Positions 1 through 9,904 of a DNA stretch of 35,885 nucleotides are shown piece by piece. The notes below the pieces were generated by a model that saw only the letters and a program-made list of their open reading frames with translations, searched no databases and had not been told where the DNA came from. Positions within the stretch are counted from its first letter, which is position 1. Each line of letters begins with the position of its first letter. The position numbers were made by a program, and so were the translations under genes. This DNA comes from Treponema sp. (GTDB taxonomy: Bacteria; Spirochaetota; Spirochaetia; Treponematales; Breznakiellaceae), in assembly GCA_031275325.1 (NCBI GenBank), contig JAISOX010000062.1:1-35885 (forward strand), in the 5' to 3' direction.

Positions 1-578
1 GGTTCAATGATTTCCGTTACATAAGGTTTCCCCTGATCCAAGGCGCCGGTCTTTTTAAGATTTCTCTGTTTCCCCAAAAAGTTTGAACCATCCCCAACCG
101 GGAATACCACCGGCCGAACCGCTTTTCTCCCCGGACCATAGGGTCGAAACCCGCTTTCAATGATGCATGAGTCCAAACCACTGGAAAAGGCCTGAGGAAA
201 GCCTGGAAGCAAGCCTTCTCTCTTTGTCGTGAGTGCACGGTATTCTTTGATGATATACCCCTCTTTCTGCTGAGTCAAAAGGACATGCAGGGATCTTTGG
301 GTCTTCGCCACCAGGACTAGACCCTGGGTCTCATAATCAAGGCGATGGACTATGCCCCCTTCCCACGGATGCTTCCCCTGCACTTTAAGCGCCTGGGGAA
401 AAAGATTCCCGTACCAATCCAGGAGGCTTGGTTCTCGTCCGGTTCTTCCCGCATCGCGCTTCAAGGGCGCCGTGTGTACCCGAGGAGGCTTAAACAGCAC
501 TGCATAAGCCGGGGTTTCATCCAATACCGAAGGACTACGCATACCCTCATTATACGTAACGATCAGATCCAGAACCAT
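1..578 (-). CDS. RluA-family pseudouridine synthase, C-terminus cut by left window edge
   Basis: Manual minus-strand translation from ATG at 578: MVLDLIVTYNEGMRSPSVLDETPAYAVLFKPPRVHTAPLKRDAGRTGREPSLLDWYGNLFPQALKVQGKHPWEGGIVHRLDYETQGLVLVAKT..., with the family motif HRLDxxTxGLxLxAK; frame stays open to position 1, which is probably why it is absent from the ORF track. Start codon uncertain. Confidence 0.85.
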   Translation of the reverse strand, partial: MVLDLIVTYNEGMRSPSVLDETPAYAVLFKPPRVHTAPLKRDAGRTGREPSLLDWYGNLFPQALKVQGKHPWEGGIVHRLDYETQGLVLVAKTQRSLHVLLTQQKEGYIIKEYRALTTKREGLLPGFPQAFSSGLDSCIIESGFRPYGPGRKAVRPVVFPVGDGSNFLGKQRNLKKTGALDQGKPYVTEIIE

Positions 579-618
579 ACCAAATCGCCAAATACCCGTA
601 GAGTGCTGTTTCACCTGA

Positions 619-732
619 GGCAGTTTCAAAACCTCATGTTTTGAAACTGCAACCTTAGATTTAAGGAAAAAAGCGGGCTTCAAGCCGCTTTTCCCAAAAG
701 TCTGTTCAGAACTCGGTTGGTTTTGAACAGGC
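619..732 (-). repeat. Interspersed hairpin-rich repeat, copy A
   Basis: Reverse complement GCCTGTTCAAAACC...GGGAAAAGCGGCTTGAAGCCCGCTTTT...AGGTTGCAGTTTCAAAACATGAGGTTTTGAAACTGC aligns along its length with 27489..27612; contains a perfect 13-bp inverted repeat (620-632/638-650). Confidence 0.75.
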
Positions 733-760
733 TGACCTACTAATTGGTCCTTTTCTGTCG

Positions 761-2272
761 TTACCGTCTCCAGTATTCTGGAGAAAACAGTACAAACACG
801 GTCCAGAGTTCCAGTCGTCCAGCAATCATCACAAAAGAGAAAACCCACTTGATATGATCAGGGAAGATGCCGTAATTATGGCTTGGTCCAATCGCACCGA
901 AACCGACCCCGATGTTCCCAGTAATGGAAAGGGCAGCGCTGAATGCTGAGAAAATATCCGTCCCTGAAGCCGCGGTTATGAGGGTAGTGGCGGCAATCAC
1001 CACGAGGTAGAGAAACGCAAAGCCCGTAACCCCGTAGACTACATCCTTACGGCCCACCTTGCGGTTAAGCTGCACACTAAAAATGCCTTGGGGATAGATG
1101 AGTTGCCACAGTTCATTACCGGCCTGTTTCCAGAGCACCACATGGCGTATCACTTTGATACCTCCGGCAGTAGAGCCAGAACAGCCCCCTATGAACATAA
1201 GGATAAAAAGAGTCCCCTGGGCAAGGGAAGGCCAGGTTTCGTAATCAGTAACGATTGCGCCAGTAGTGGAAAGAATCGAAGCCGCCTGATAGATCCCGTA
1301 TCGAGCAGCCCTGCCTGCAGAACCGTAGACCCCCACAAGGCTTCCCGTAATCAGCCCAGAAGCAATAATGAAAATAAACAAGTAAGCCCGGCCTTCGGAG
1401 TTATGCCACAGGTCCGTGAACTTACCTTTGAGGAGCCGCACGTAGAGGTTAAAATTAAGCCCTGCTAGAAGCATGAATACCGCGGAAACGAGATCGATGA
1501 AAGGTGAATCATAAAAGCTGATACCCTTATTTTTTGTGCTTACTCCTCCAGAAGCCATGATGGTGAAGGCGTGACAGAGCGCATCAAAGCTGGTCATACC
1601 CCCTAAGCGGTAGAGCAGAAATAGGATTACTGTAAGACCGCAGTAAACCAGCCAGAGGATTTTAGCAGTGGCGGTGATCTTGGGGGTGATCTTCTCTTTC
1701 TCGGGCCCTGGAGCCTCGGCCTTGATGAGTTGAAACCCCCCGACCCCCAGGAGGGGCATGAGGGCCACGGTGAGGAGGATGATCCCCATGCCTCCGAACC
1801 AGTGGGTGGTACTCCGCCAGAAGAGGAGCGATCTGGGAAGGCGCTCCACATCGGAGAGCGTACTCGCTCCGGTAGTAGCGAACCCGCAGGCACTCTCAAA
1901 CACCGCATCTACGAAACTGAAGCCCTTCCCTGCAAGGTAATAGGGAAGGGCCCCAAGGAGACTTATACAAATCCAGGTGAGAAAAACCAGGAGGAAACCA
2001 TCCTGCGGGCTAAAACGAAAGGGTATTTTTTTGAAAGACCAAAGAGCAGGTACGGCGCAACCCAGGGTAATACCTATAGGAATGGCAAAGGCCCGTATCA
2101 GCATGAATTCACCGGCGGCCACGGCCATACCAAAGGCTGGAAGCAGCATAGGAACGGCAATACCCAAGGTGAGGGCAATGATACGAAGAAGCATCAACCA
2201 TTTCATATACTGAATATAGCATACCCTTTGTTTAAGGAGGTATAGGGGATCCTGTATAGTGAAACAACACAA
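761..2272 (-). CDS. trkH: TrkH-family potassium uptake protein
   Basis: Multi-TM protein with TrkH pore motifs (CGFATTGASTL, ASGGVSTKNKG, STTGAIVTDYETW, GGCSGSTAGGIKVIR, SITGNIGVGFG). Native start is probably the internal MKWLMLL. Confidence 0.93.
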   Translation of the reverse strand: MCCFTIQDPLYLLKQRVCYIQYMKWLMLLRIIALTLGIAVPMLLPAFGMAVAAGEFMLIRAFAIPIGITLGCAVPALWSFKKIPFRFSPQDGFLLVFLTWICISLLGALPYYLAGKGFSFVDAVFESACGFATTGASTLSDVERLPRSLLFWRSTTHWFGGMGIILLTVALMPLLGVGGFQLIKAEAPGPEKEKITPKITATAKILWLVYCGLTVILFLLYRLGGMTSFDALCHAFTIMASGGVSTKNKGISFYDSPFIDLVSAVFMLLAGLNFNLYVRLLKGKFTDLWHNSEGRAYLFIFIIASGLITGSLVGVYGSAGRAARYGIYQAASILSTTGAIVTDYETWPSLAQGTLFILMFIGGCSGSTAGGIKVIRHVVLWKQAGNELWQLIYPQGIFSVQLNRKVGRKDVVYGVTGFAFLYLVVIAATTLITAASGTDIFSAFSAALSITGNIGVGFGAIGPSHNYGIFPDHIKWVFSFVMIAGRLELWTVFVLFSPEYWRR

Positions 2273-2335
2273 AGTGAGCGTACATGGTACTACAAAAAGG
2301 TTTGTATCCGGTCTATTATTGGCTCTACATTAAGG

Positions 2336-2980
2336 ATGGAGAACATGATTGAATTAGTGGCTTTTTTAGGAAACCCTGGCAGGGAATATGCACAAAACCG
2401 GCATAATGCAGGACGGTTGCTTGCAGAAACCCTTCCTTTTTCTGCATCTTTACAGTGGCAGAAAAAATACAAAGGACTGTACGGGAGCATAGAAAGGAGT
2501 ATGCTACTGGCCTATCCAAAGGGGCTATCAGTGCCGGTATCTCAGGAGGAGGAGCCCATGCCCGGTAAGATACATCTGCTTTTACCTGAAACCTATATGA
2601 ATCTTTCCGGGGATTCGGTGTATGCTGCGGTTTCTTTTTTTAAGATTCCTGTAAGGAATATCCTGGTGGTTCATGATGAGTTAGAGTTACCCTTGGGAAC
2701 CGCGGCATATAAGTTTTCCGGAGGACTGGGGGGACACAACGGCCTCCGTTCCATGAAGGCCAATTTCGTTACCGGAGATTTCTGGCGGTTTCGCCTCGGC
2801 ATTGGCCGCCCTCCCCATGCTAAGGTGGATATAGCTGATTGGGTACTTTCGGATTTTAGCCCGGATGAAAAATCAATTTTTGCACGAGTCCTGGACTCTT
2901 GTGCCCACGCACTAATTCATGCCTTGGCGCATGGACCTGAATCCCTCCTGCCGGAATGGAATAAGAAACAACTCCTATGA
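2336..2980 (+). CDS. pth: Peptidyl-tRNA hydrolase
   Basis: VAFLGNPGREYAQNRHNAGRLL, PETYMNLSGDSV, VVHDELELPLG, GGLGGHNGLRSM, FRLGIGRP motifs of Pth. Native start may be the second Met (MIELVAF). Confidence 0.95.
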   Translation: MENMIELVAFLGNPGREYAQNRHNAGRLLAETLPFSASLQWQKKYKGLYGSIERSMLLAYPKGLSVPVSQEEEPMPGKIHLLLPETYMNLSGDSVYAAVSFFKIPVRNILVVHDELELPLGTAAYKFSGGLGGHNGLRSMKANFVTGDFWRFRLGIGRPPHAKVDIADWVLSDFSPDEKSIFARVLDSCAHALIHALAHGPESLLPEWNKKQLL

Positions 2981-3000
2981 GTTATGTGGTATGCCGTAAA

Positions 3001-3035
3001 AAACCGGTGGAGGGGTCCGTCCCTCCACCGGTTCC
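3001..3035 (-). terminator. Rho-independent terminator downstream of fliJ
   Basis: Perfect 13-bp stem aaccggtggaggg (3002-3014)/ccctccaccggtt (3021-3033), 6-nt loop; minus-strand reading is followed by a T tract (plus strand taaaaaaccgg). Confidence 0.85.
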
Positions 3036-3045
3036 CGAACTTGCT

Positions 3046-3510
3046 TCAAGACGCGTCATCTTTTTCACGTTCCCTCCGCTGATGCCGGGAACTCCCCACT
3101 TCGTCGAGTATTTTAGTTTCCTCTCCAAGCTGAAATTGACGGTATGCCTCTTCCTGATGTTCCCGGATTGTATCTATGATCTTACGATCCCGGGATGCTG
3201 CAAGATACCCTTCCCGGACCTCCTCGACCTTGCGCGTTGCCTTAGCAGCATCCTCCAGAAGACGATCTTTAGTGCTCTCCAGCCTTTGCAAGTACCGGTC
3301 AAAAGCCACAATCTCCGCTGTACCACGACTAGCGCTGCACTGCTCATCTCCAATCCGGATCCGTTCTGCCGCGAGCTCTGCAATCCTATGTTCAATCTGC
3401 GTAAGGGACCCAATCGCTCTACCCAATTCAAGTTTAGTTTCTTGCTCTCGGTATTCCCGAAGGACCAACACCTTCTGAAGTCCAAAGTGAAAACGCCTCA
3501 TACACTCCAA
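3046..3510 (-). CDS. fliJ: Flagellar protein FliJ
   Basis: Coiled-coil protein beginning MRRFHFGLQKVLVLREYREQETKLELGRA, directly downstream of fliI. Confidence 0.85.
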   Translation of the reverse strand: MECMRRFHFGLQKVLVLREYREQETKLELGRAIGSLTQIEHRIAELAAERIRIGDEQCSASRGTAEIVAFDRYLQRLESTKDRLLEDAAKATRKVEEVREGYLAASRDRKIIDTIREHQEEAYRQFQLGEETKILDEVGSSRHQRREREKDDAS

Positions 3511-3513
3511 CCC

Positions 3514-4959
3514 CTACCTGGCATTGTTCCTGGTAGTACCTGTATCCTCAGTTTCATCAAAAAAAGGATCCCTTTTAGGCTCTGCCCGTAAGGAATCCGT
3601 TGCAACGGTGTCTTTTTGATAGACCTGCATCTCTTCATCAGGTATGGTACTGCCGGAAATTCCTGCCATGGTTTTGAGCGTCTCTGCAATCGTGGATTTT
3701 TCATCTACTCCCTGGATGAGAAATTCCTCAATAGGTCCGTGCTTCATGATCGCCTCGTCAATAGCAGGATTTGAACCGGTATGATAGGCCCCCACATTAA
3801 TGAGGTCTTCGTTTTCCGCATAAAGCGCCATGAGCCGCCTGAAGGTCCCTACCGCTTTATTGGTAAGCGGCCCTGAAACCATCGGCGCAAGGCGGGAAAC
3901 ACTGGCAAGCACGTCAATGGCCGGGTAATGATAGGCATGGGCAAGGGACCGGGAAAGGACAATATGACCATCCAGGATTCCCCGTACTGTATCGGCTACA
4001 GGTTCATCCATATCATCCCCATCTACCAAGACCGTATAAAATCCCGTGATGGTTCCCTTTTCAGAAGTACCGCACCGTTCTAGGAGCTTAGGCATCTGGT
4101 CAAACATACTGGGAGTATACCCCCTGGTTGCAGGAGGTTCTCCGATGGCCAGTCCGATTTCCCGTTGAGCCCGGGCAAACCGCGTAACTGAATCAAAGAG
4201 GAGCATCACATCCAGACCCTGATCCCGGAAGTATTCAGCCACTGCTGTAGCTACATAGGCTCCCCGTAGGCGAGCTAGGGGGGGAGAATTGGAGGGACTG
4301 ACTACAATGACACTCCGGGCAAAGCCTTCAGGACCGAGATCGTTTTCGATAAAATCATTAACCTCTCGTCCCCGCTCACCAATAAGGGCAACCACATTTA
4401 CATCTGCATTGGTATTCCGGGCGATCATCCCCAAAAGCGTAGATTTTCCCACCCCGGATCCGGCAAAAATACCCAGCCGTTGCCCTCGACCCACTGCCAA
4501 AACCCCGTCGATAGCTCGCACCCCGGTACAGATCCGCTCAATTACCCGTCTGCGTTTGAGCGGATCCGGCGTCTGAGCCATGGCTGGATAATACTGAACC
4601 GCCTTAATGCCCCCTTTACCATCGATCGGCTTACCCTGAGCATCCAAAATCCGGCCTAATAATGCGTTGGAAACCGGCACTTCCAAGATCCTGCCTGAAG
4701 CAATGACCCGATTGCCCACCTCAATTCCGTCAGTTTCCTGATATGCCATGAGCTGGACCGTCTTATCCCGGAGCCCTACTACTTCTGCAAGAATCACCCC
4801 CGGTCCTTTAGGAGCTTCAATACGGCAGAGTTCTCCAATGACCCCTACCGGACCTCGACTTTCAATAAGGAGACCCTGAACCTTGGTAACATGGCCCACA
4901 TATTTAATAGTATCGACCCGTTCAGTCGCTTCACGGTATTTAGAGATAAAGGTTTCCAT
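3514..4959 (-). CDS. fliI: Flagellar export ATPase FliI
   Basis: Walker A GIFAGSGVGKSTLLGMIAR, Walker B DVMLLFDSVTRFARAQREIGLAIGEPPATRGYTPSMF. Confidence 0.96.
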   Translation of the reverse strand: METFISKYREATERVDTIKYVGHVTKVQGLLIESRGPVGVIGELCRIEAPKGPGVILAEVVGLRDKTVQLMAYQETDGIEVGNRVIASGRILEVPVSNALLGRILDAQGKPIDGKGGIKAVQYYPAMAQTPDPLKRRRVIERICTGVRAIDGVLAVGRGQRLGIFAGSGVGKSTLLGMIARNTNADVNVVALIGERGREVNDFIENDLGPEGFARSVIVVSPSNSPPLARLRGAYVATAVAEYFRDQGLDVMLLFDSVTRFARAQREIGLAIGEPPATRGYTPSMFDQMPKLLERCGTSEKGTITGFYTVLVDGDDMDEPVADTVRGILDGHIVLSRSLAHAYHYPAIDVLASVSRLAPMVSGPLTNKAVGTFRRLMALYAENEDLINVGAYHTGSNPAIDEAIMKHGPIEEFLIQGVDEKSTIAETLKTMAGISGSTIPDEEMQVYQKDTVATDSLRAEPKRDPFFDETEDTGTTRNNAR

Positions 4960-4964
4960 GAAAC

Positions 4965-5912
4965 CTAAACCTTCCCAGGCTGTATTCCGGATTTAGGGAT
5001 AGGTTTCATGGGGGTCATTTCCAGAATCTTCGTTTCTAATTCCGCAAGTTGGTTGGCAATCCGAGCATCAATATCCCCAAAATCAGTCTCAATGATACAG
5101 CCGCCCTGATCAACGGAAGAATCTTCCTGAACCTGAATATGCTGTCCCCCTTCCAGGGTCTGAATAAAATCCTGGATGTGTTCGGTAGCCAATTGCAAAT
5201 CCGCGGTATTTATTCTGATAATGACATCCCCCCGGCCCTTTACTTTCCGCAACGCCTCTTTCGCATTGGCGATGACTACCTCTTGGGTCTGCTCGGAAAT
5301 GATCTTGACCACCTTCCGGGAGATGAGGAGGACCAAATCCACGATCTGTTGTTCTGTTTCAATAAGAATTGCCGACCGCTTGTCCTGAGCCCGTTCAAGA
5401 ACCGTCTGAATCCTCTGAATAAGCCGATCTGCTTCGGCCTTGCCTTCCTTAAACCCTGCTTCTCTGCCTAAAAGTAAGCCCTCTTTTTCCGCTTCTTTCT
5501 TGCGGGTTTCAATGGCATTCTGGGAAGCGGTCTCCATATCCTGGGATCTTCGCCGGCCTTCCGCAAGCATACGTTCCGCTGATATTTTAGCGTCTTTTTG
5601 CAGGGCCTGGGCTTGTTCAGTTCCCCGCTGCACTGCCTCCGCCGCAGTTTCTTGGGCTTCCTTAATAATCCGCTCTGCTTCTACCCTGGCGGATAAGATC
5701 ATAGTATCCCGCTCTGCAATCCATTGACTCTTAAAAAGTTCGGCTTCCCGGCGAATGTCTTCTACGGTAGGGCCGTCGTATTGCTCTACCTCCAAGGGCT
5801 CTACTGCAACATCCTCTTGAATCAGCCTTTCTGAAACGGTAACGGGAGGTTCAATAAGTATTTTAGTATCATTGATAATAATCTCATCGGATCTAAAAAT
5901 CACTCTTGACAT
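4965..5912 (-). CDS. fliH: Flagellar assembly protein FliH
   Basis: Long coiled coil with FliH/HrpE C-terminal signature (VKGRGDVIIRINTADL, EDSSVDQGGCIIETDFGDIDARIANQLAEL), between fliG and fliI. Confidence 0.9.
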   Translation of the reverse strand: MSRVIFRSDEIIINDTKILIEPPVTVSERLIQEDVAVEPLEVEQYDGPTVEDIRREAELFKSQWIAERDTMILSARVEAERIIKEAQETAAEAVQRGTEQAQALQKDAKISAERMLAEGRRRSQDMETASQNAIETRKKEAEKEGLLLGREAGFKEGKAEADRLIQRIQTVLERAQDKRSAILIETEQQIVDLVLLISRKVVKIISEQTQEVVIANAKEALRKVKGRGDVIIRINTADLQLATEHIQDFIQTLEGGQHIQVQEDSSVDQGGCIIETDFGDIDARIANQLAELETKILEMTPMKPIPKSGIQPGKV

Positions 5913-6211
5913 GGATCCAACCTCAGTATTGGTAAAAATTTATAGTAAGGGCATTTGCACAACATCCAATTTGGCAAACCTAACCTTATACCCAGGACTA
6001 CCCTCGGGATCCCTTAACGTACAATACCTAATGGCTATGCTCCCGAAGAATACGCCCTTTTTCGAAAAGCCTCGGTAAACCCACTGTTACCACCTGCCCC
6101 TTGCGGTACTTCCCCGTTTTTATAGCTTCATGCACAATACAATCACGCTTACAAAAGAGCGATCTTTGATGGGGATAGGTATACGAAAATAGAACCCCGT
6201 CCCTCAGGCTC

Positions 6212-7258
6212 CTAGACCACTAATTCGTCTTCCCCTGCCCGGGCAATGACGATCTCCCCGCTTTCTTCCAGCCGCCGGATAATTGATACGATCTTCTGTT
6301 GAGCTTCTTCTACGTCCTTTAACCGGACCGGGCCCATATAGTCCATATCTTCCTTCAGCATCCCTGCAGCGCGCTTACTCATGTTCCGGAAGATCTTATC
6401 CTGCACTTCTGCATCCACCGATTTTAATGCCTTAGCCAACTCTGCAGAATCCACTTCCCGCAAAATTTTCTGAATGGATTTGTCGTCGATCATCACAATA
6501 TCTTCAAACACAAACATCCGCTTCTTGATCTCTTCGGCCAGTTCTGGATCTTCCCCTTCCAAGGCTTCGATGATCTGTTTTTCAGAAGTTCTATCCACCA
6601 GGTTAAGGATCTCCACAATACTTTCAACCCCTCCTGCAGCAGTGTAGTCTTCACTGGACAAGGTGGAAAGCTTCTTCTCCAACACTCGCTCTACCTCCCG
6701 CAGGACTTCAGGACTGGTCCTGTCCATGGTGGCGATACGGCGAGCTACATCGCTTTGCATTTCATGGGGAAGATTCTGGATTATCACCGAAGACTTATTC
6801 GGTTCCAAATACGCCACAATAAGGGCAATAGTCTGGGGGTGCTCTTGTTGGATAAAATTAAGCAGGTGCGCTGGATCCGTACGGCGTATAAAATCAAAGG
6901 GCCGCACCTGCAAGCTCGATGTAAGGCGGTTAATGATATCCACGGCCTTCTGGCTTCCCAAGGCTTTTTCCAAGAGTTCCCGGGCATAATCAATACCACC
7001 GGTGCTGATAAATTGATTTGCCATCATGAGTTCCTGAAACTCTTGCAAAATAGCGTCTTTCTGTTCAGACTCTACGGTTTCGAGCCGGGCAATCTCAAAG
7101 GTAAGGGTTTCGATTTCATCTTCTCGTAAATACTTAAATATTTCAGAGGATACCTCAGCCCCTATAGATACCAGGAAAATAGCGGCCTTCTGCCTACCGG
7201 CAATATCTTTCAGCCCCTTTTTCTTACCCGCTGCATCGGAACCCGATGATTTTGCCAT
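6212..7258 (-). CDS. fliG: Flagellar motor switch protein FliG
   Basis: RQKAAIFLVSIGAEVSSEIFKYLREDEIETLTFEIARLE; EHPQTIALIVAYLEPNKSSVIIQNLP; MFVFEDIVMIDDKSIQKILREVDSAELAKALK. Confidence 0.97.
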   Translation of the reverse strand: MAKSSGSDAAGKKKGLKDIAGRQKAAIFLVSIGAEVSSEIFKYLREDEIETLTFEIARLETVESEQKDAILQEFQELMMANQFISTGGIDYARELLEKALGSQKAVDIINRLTSSLQVRPFDFIRRTDPAHLLNFIQQEHPQTIALIVAYLEPNKSSVIIQNLPHEMQSDVARRIATMDRTSPEVLREVERVLEKKLSTLSSEDYTAAGGVESIVEILNLVDRTSEKQIIEALEGEDPELAEEIKKRMFVFEDIVMIDDKSIQKILREVDSAELAKALKSVDAEVQDKIFRNMSKRAAGMLKEDMDYMGPVRLKDVEEAQQKIVSIIRRLEESGEIVIARAGEDELVV

Positions 7259-7262
7259 TACC

Positions 7263-8969
7263 TTATTCCTCCAAAAGCCAGGTTCTTAAAAGCTGTGCCA
7301 CATCCTCAGGGTGGTTTTTAGCTACATCGGCAACACTTTCATGTAATTCCATACGGACCCGTTCTTCATTAGACATAGGGAGTTCTGCCCCTTCCTGCTC
7401 CGCCTGCATCAGCGCACTATCCCGCATTTCTTGTTCCCGTTTAGTACGTTCAGCTTCTTCCAGAATCCGCTTTCGCTCTAGTCTCCGGGCTACTATCCGG
7501 AACACGATAAATCCGATGAGCAGTAAGACCAGTCCCCCCAGGGCTATCAAGAGGATGGATTGTAACTGCTTTTGCTTAAAAAAGGCGCTGTCTTCTTCGG
7601 CAAATTGCCTGGTTCGATCAAAACCGATGTTTTGTACTGTTACTGAGTCTCCCCGAGCCGCATTATACCCTATGGCATTCTGAATCCACGTCTGGGTTGC
7701 CCGAAGATCTTCGGAGGATATGGGGGTATATTCCCGTTCAATGGAACCGTCAGGAAGGACCACGGGATTTCGCTTTTCATCATATTTCATTTGCCAGGTT
7801 CCATCAATATTGACCGAAATCGTAACCCGGTCTATCTTCGGGCTCCGTTCTTCCTGAATAGAACGCTTATTGATTTCTTCATTATCGACTAGGGTTTCCT
7901 GGGTAACCTCACCGTAGAGGTTTGACATATCCCGAAAGGCCGGAGCAGTCTGGCCTTCAACCCCTGGAGGGCCTTCAGGAGTGAACCCCGTACCCTTCCA
8001 GGTGGTACTGGAAGTGGTTTTAGACCGGGTAACCGAAGGGACGATCTCTGAATCATCATAGGAAGACCCAGGAGTCCGGGGCCTTATGGTAGTCGGAAAG
8101 AATTCTTCGGTACTGATAGCCTTTTTAGACAGATCCATGTCGATTTTAATATTAAGGTCCCGAACCCGATCCGAGGTAAAGGTGTCCTGCAGGGATTTAA
8201 GGATAACCGCCCGGTACTGGGCTTCTAAGGTTCGAATCATCTTGTTTCCCCGCTCAATGAAACTCAAACGATCCAATTCAGCCTGGCCGGTAAAGTCATT
8301 GAGCACGATCCCGTTTTGATCGGTAATGACGATGGTATCATCCTGCAACCCTGCTACCGCAAATTTGAGCAGTTTCTGAATCCCTTCGATCTTTTTACGA
8401 TTTTGGGTAATATCACTCCCCAATCGAGGAGTAATGATAACACTCGCGGTTACCGGGTTCTGCTCTGAGGCAAACAAGGTCCGTTCAGGCATCACCAAGG
8501 TAACATTGGCATTATCCACATCATCTAAAGCCCGTATATGCTCGGTAACCATTTGGGTAATGGCCCGTTGGAGGTTCACGTTACGCTCAAAATCGGTGAT
8601 GGTCCATCGTTCCCGGTCAAACAGCTCCCATGGACTGGTTCCCGAAGGAATCAGGTCTTCCCGAACAAGAATAGCCCGCATACGACGGGCAGTGGGGTCA
8701 TCAGGAACCATAATAATCCCCGTAGCAGATACTGATGTTTTAACCCCTTCCTCGTTTATTCTCGTGAGGATTCGATTCCGGGTGCCTTCATCCAACACAG
8801 GGGCATCAATAACCGGGACCATAGTAGGCGCAGCAGATACGGAAAAGAGCGCAATGATCCCCGCAATAGCTGCTACACAAATTCCCAAAAGTATGAGTTT
8901 CTGTAATAATGACCATTTACCCCATAATTTTTGTATCTGTCCTACAATCTTCTTGATCCACTCGCCCAT
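7263..8969 (-). CDS. fliF: Flagellar MS-ring protein FliF
   Basis: Two TM segments flanking YscJ/FliF domains (LVREDLIPSGTSPWELFDRERWTITDFERNVNLQRA; ASVIITPRLG; VTISVNIDG). Confidence 0.96.
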   Translation of the reverse strand: MGEWIKKIVGQIQKLWGKWSLLQKLILLGICVAAIAGIIALFSVSAAPTMVPVIDAPVLDEGTRNRILTRINEEGVKTSVSATGIIMVPDDPTARRMRAILVREDLIPSGTSPWELFDRERWTITDFERNVNLQRAITQMVTEHIRALDDVDNANVTLVMPERTLFASEQNPVTASVIITPRLGSDITQNRKKIEGIQKLLKFAVAGLQDDTIVITDQNGIVLNDFTGQAELDRLSFIERGNKMIRTLEAQYRAVILKSLQDTFTSDRVRDLNIKIDMDLSKKAISTEEFFPTTIRPRTPGSSYDDSEIVPSVTRSKTTSSTTWKGTGFTPEGPPGVEGQTAPAFRDMSNLYGEVTQETLVDNEEINKRSIQEERSPKIDRVTISVNIDGTWQMKYDEKRNPVVLPDGSIEREYTPISSEDLRATQTWIQNAIGYNAARGDSVTVQNIGFDRTRQFAEEDSAFFKQKQLQSILLIALGGLVLLLIGFIVFRIVARRLERKRILEEAERTKREQEMRDSALMQAEQEGAELPMSNEERVRMELHESVADVAKNHPEDVAQLLRTWLLEE

Positions 8970-9057
8970 ATCCCCCCCGGCATATTTTTATCTCTGTTTT
9001 TTCTTACCTTACCTCATGGAACCGCCGCGCTTGCAAAGGCCGTTCTCATAAGTAACC

Positions 9058-9429
9058 TTATCTCGTATTGATAAGATCTTTCCAACCCTGGACCAAGCGG
9101 TTCAACACGGTTCTGGAAATATTTAAAGACATGGAAGCCTTTGCCTGGGCGATGGTGATATCATGCACATCCACTGAACCAGGTTCCGTAATAGCCGTTT
9201 GTATCAGATCACTTGCCCGTTGCTGATCTCCTGAAACCCTATCTAAAGCCCGGAGCATCGCATCCTCAAAGCTCCCTGAACGAAGGGCCGATTCCACGCC
9301 GATTTTATCCCCCAAGGATGCCAATGTCTCCCCAGGAGCATTGCCCGATACGGGAACTAGATGCTTAGGATGGGTTACCTGCAGGGGGATTTTATCAATC
9401 CCCATCAAGTGAGGTACTCCAATGCTCAT
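9058..9429 (-). CDS. fliE: Flagellar hook-basal body protein FliE
   Basis: C-terminal SVDVHDITIAQAKASMSLNISRTVLNRLVQGWKDLINTR, FliE-like, between flgC and fliF. Confidence 0.92.
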   Translation of the reverse strand: MSIGVPHLMGIDKIPLQVTHPKHLVPVSGNAPGETLASLGDKIGVESALRSGSFEDAMLRALDRVSGDQQRASDLIQTAITEPGSVDVHDITIAQAKASMSLNISRTVLNRLVQGWKDLINTR

Positions 9430-9432
9430 CTA

Positions 9433-9894
9433 TTACCTCCCGCCTATGTCCAAAGCCCGCTGAAACATGGCCTTGGAACCGTCAATTATGGACGCATTCG
9501 CCTCATAGGCACGGGATGCGGCAATCATATCCACCATTTCAGTAACAATATCTACGTTTGGCATCTCCACGTATCCTTCCTGGGGACCCGATGTAATGGC
9601 ATCAGGATGGGTGGGATCATACACCAGCCTGTTTTTGGTGGTAAAATCTTTTTGTATCTCTACTACCCGCACTCCCTGCCCTGGGCCGTTATCCATCATA
9701 TCCGGGAGAAAGGGAGAACGCCAGTAAGGGCCCTCGGTTTTAGGTCGCATGATGACCCGGCTTCGCCGATAAGGCCCCCCTTCAGTAGTACGGGTGGTGG
9801 AAGCATTGGCAATATTATCGGCAATCACATCAGCAACAAGCCGCTGGGCGCTCATACCAGTAGAGGCTATATTTATCGAATTAAAGATTCCCAT
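9433..9894 (-). CDS. flgC: Flagellar basal-body rod protein FlgC
   Basis: MGIFNSINIASTGMSAQRLVADVIADNIANASTT; PNVDIVTEMVDMIAASRAYEANASIIDGSKAMFQRALDIG. Confidence 0.96.
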   Translation of the reverse strand: MGIFNSINIASTGMSAQRLVADVIADNIANASTTRTTEGGPYRRSRVIMRPKTEGPYWRSPFLPDMMDNGPGQGVRVVEIQKDFTTKNRLVYDPTHPDAITSGPQEGYVEMPNVDIVTEMVDMIAASRAYEANASIIDGSKAMFQRALDIGGR

Positions 9895-9904
9895 ACTCCA
9901 TCCC

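Noticed and set aside
17-238. 73-aa minus-strand ORF
   Set aside because: Out of frame within the RluA-family gene, whose own frame is open to the left edge.
345-644. 99-aa plus-strand ORF
   Set aside because: Antisense to the RluA-family gene and ends inside the dispersed repeat.
1730-2245. 171-aa plus-strand ORF
   Set aside because: Antisense to the well-supported trkH gene.
2977-3591. 204-aa plus-strand ORF
   Set aside because: Runs through the terminator hairpin and antisense to fliJ and the end of fliI; no recognisable motif.
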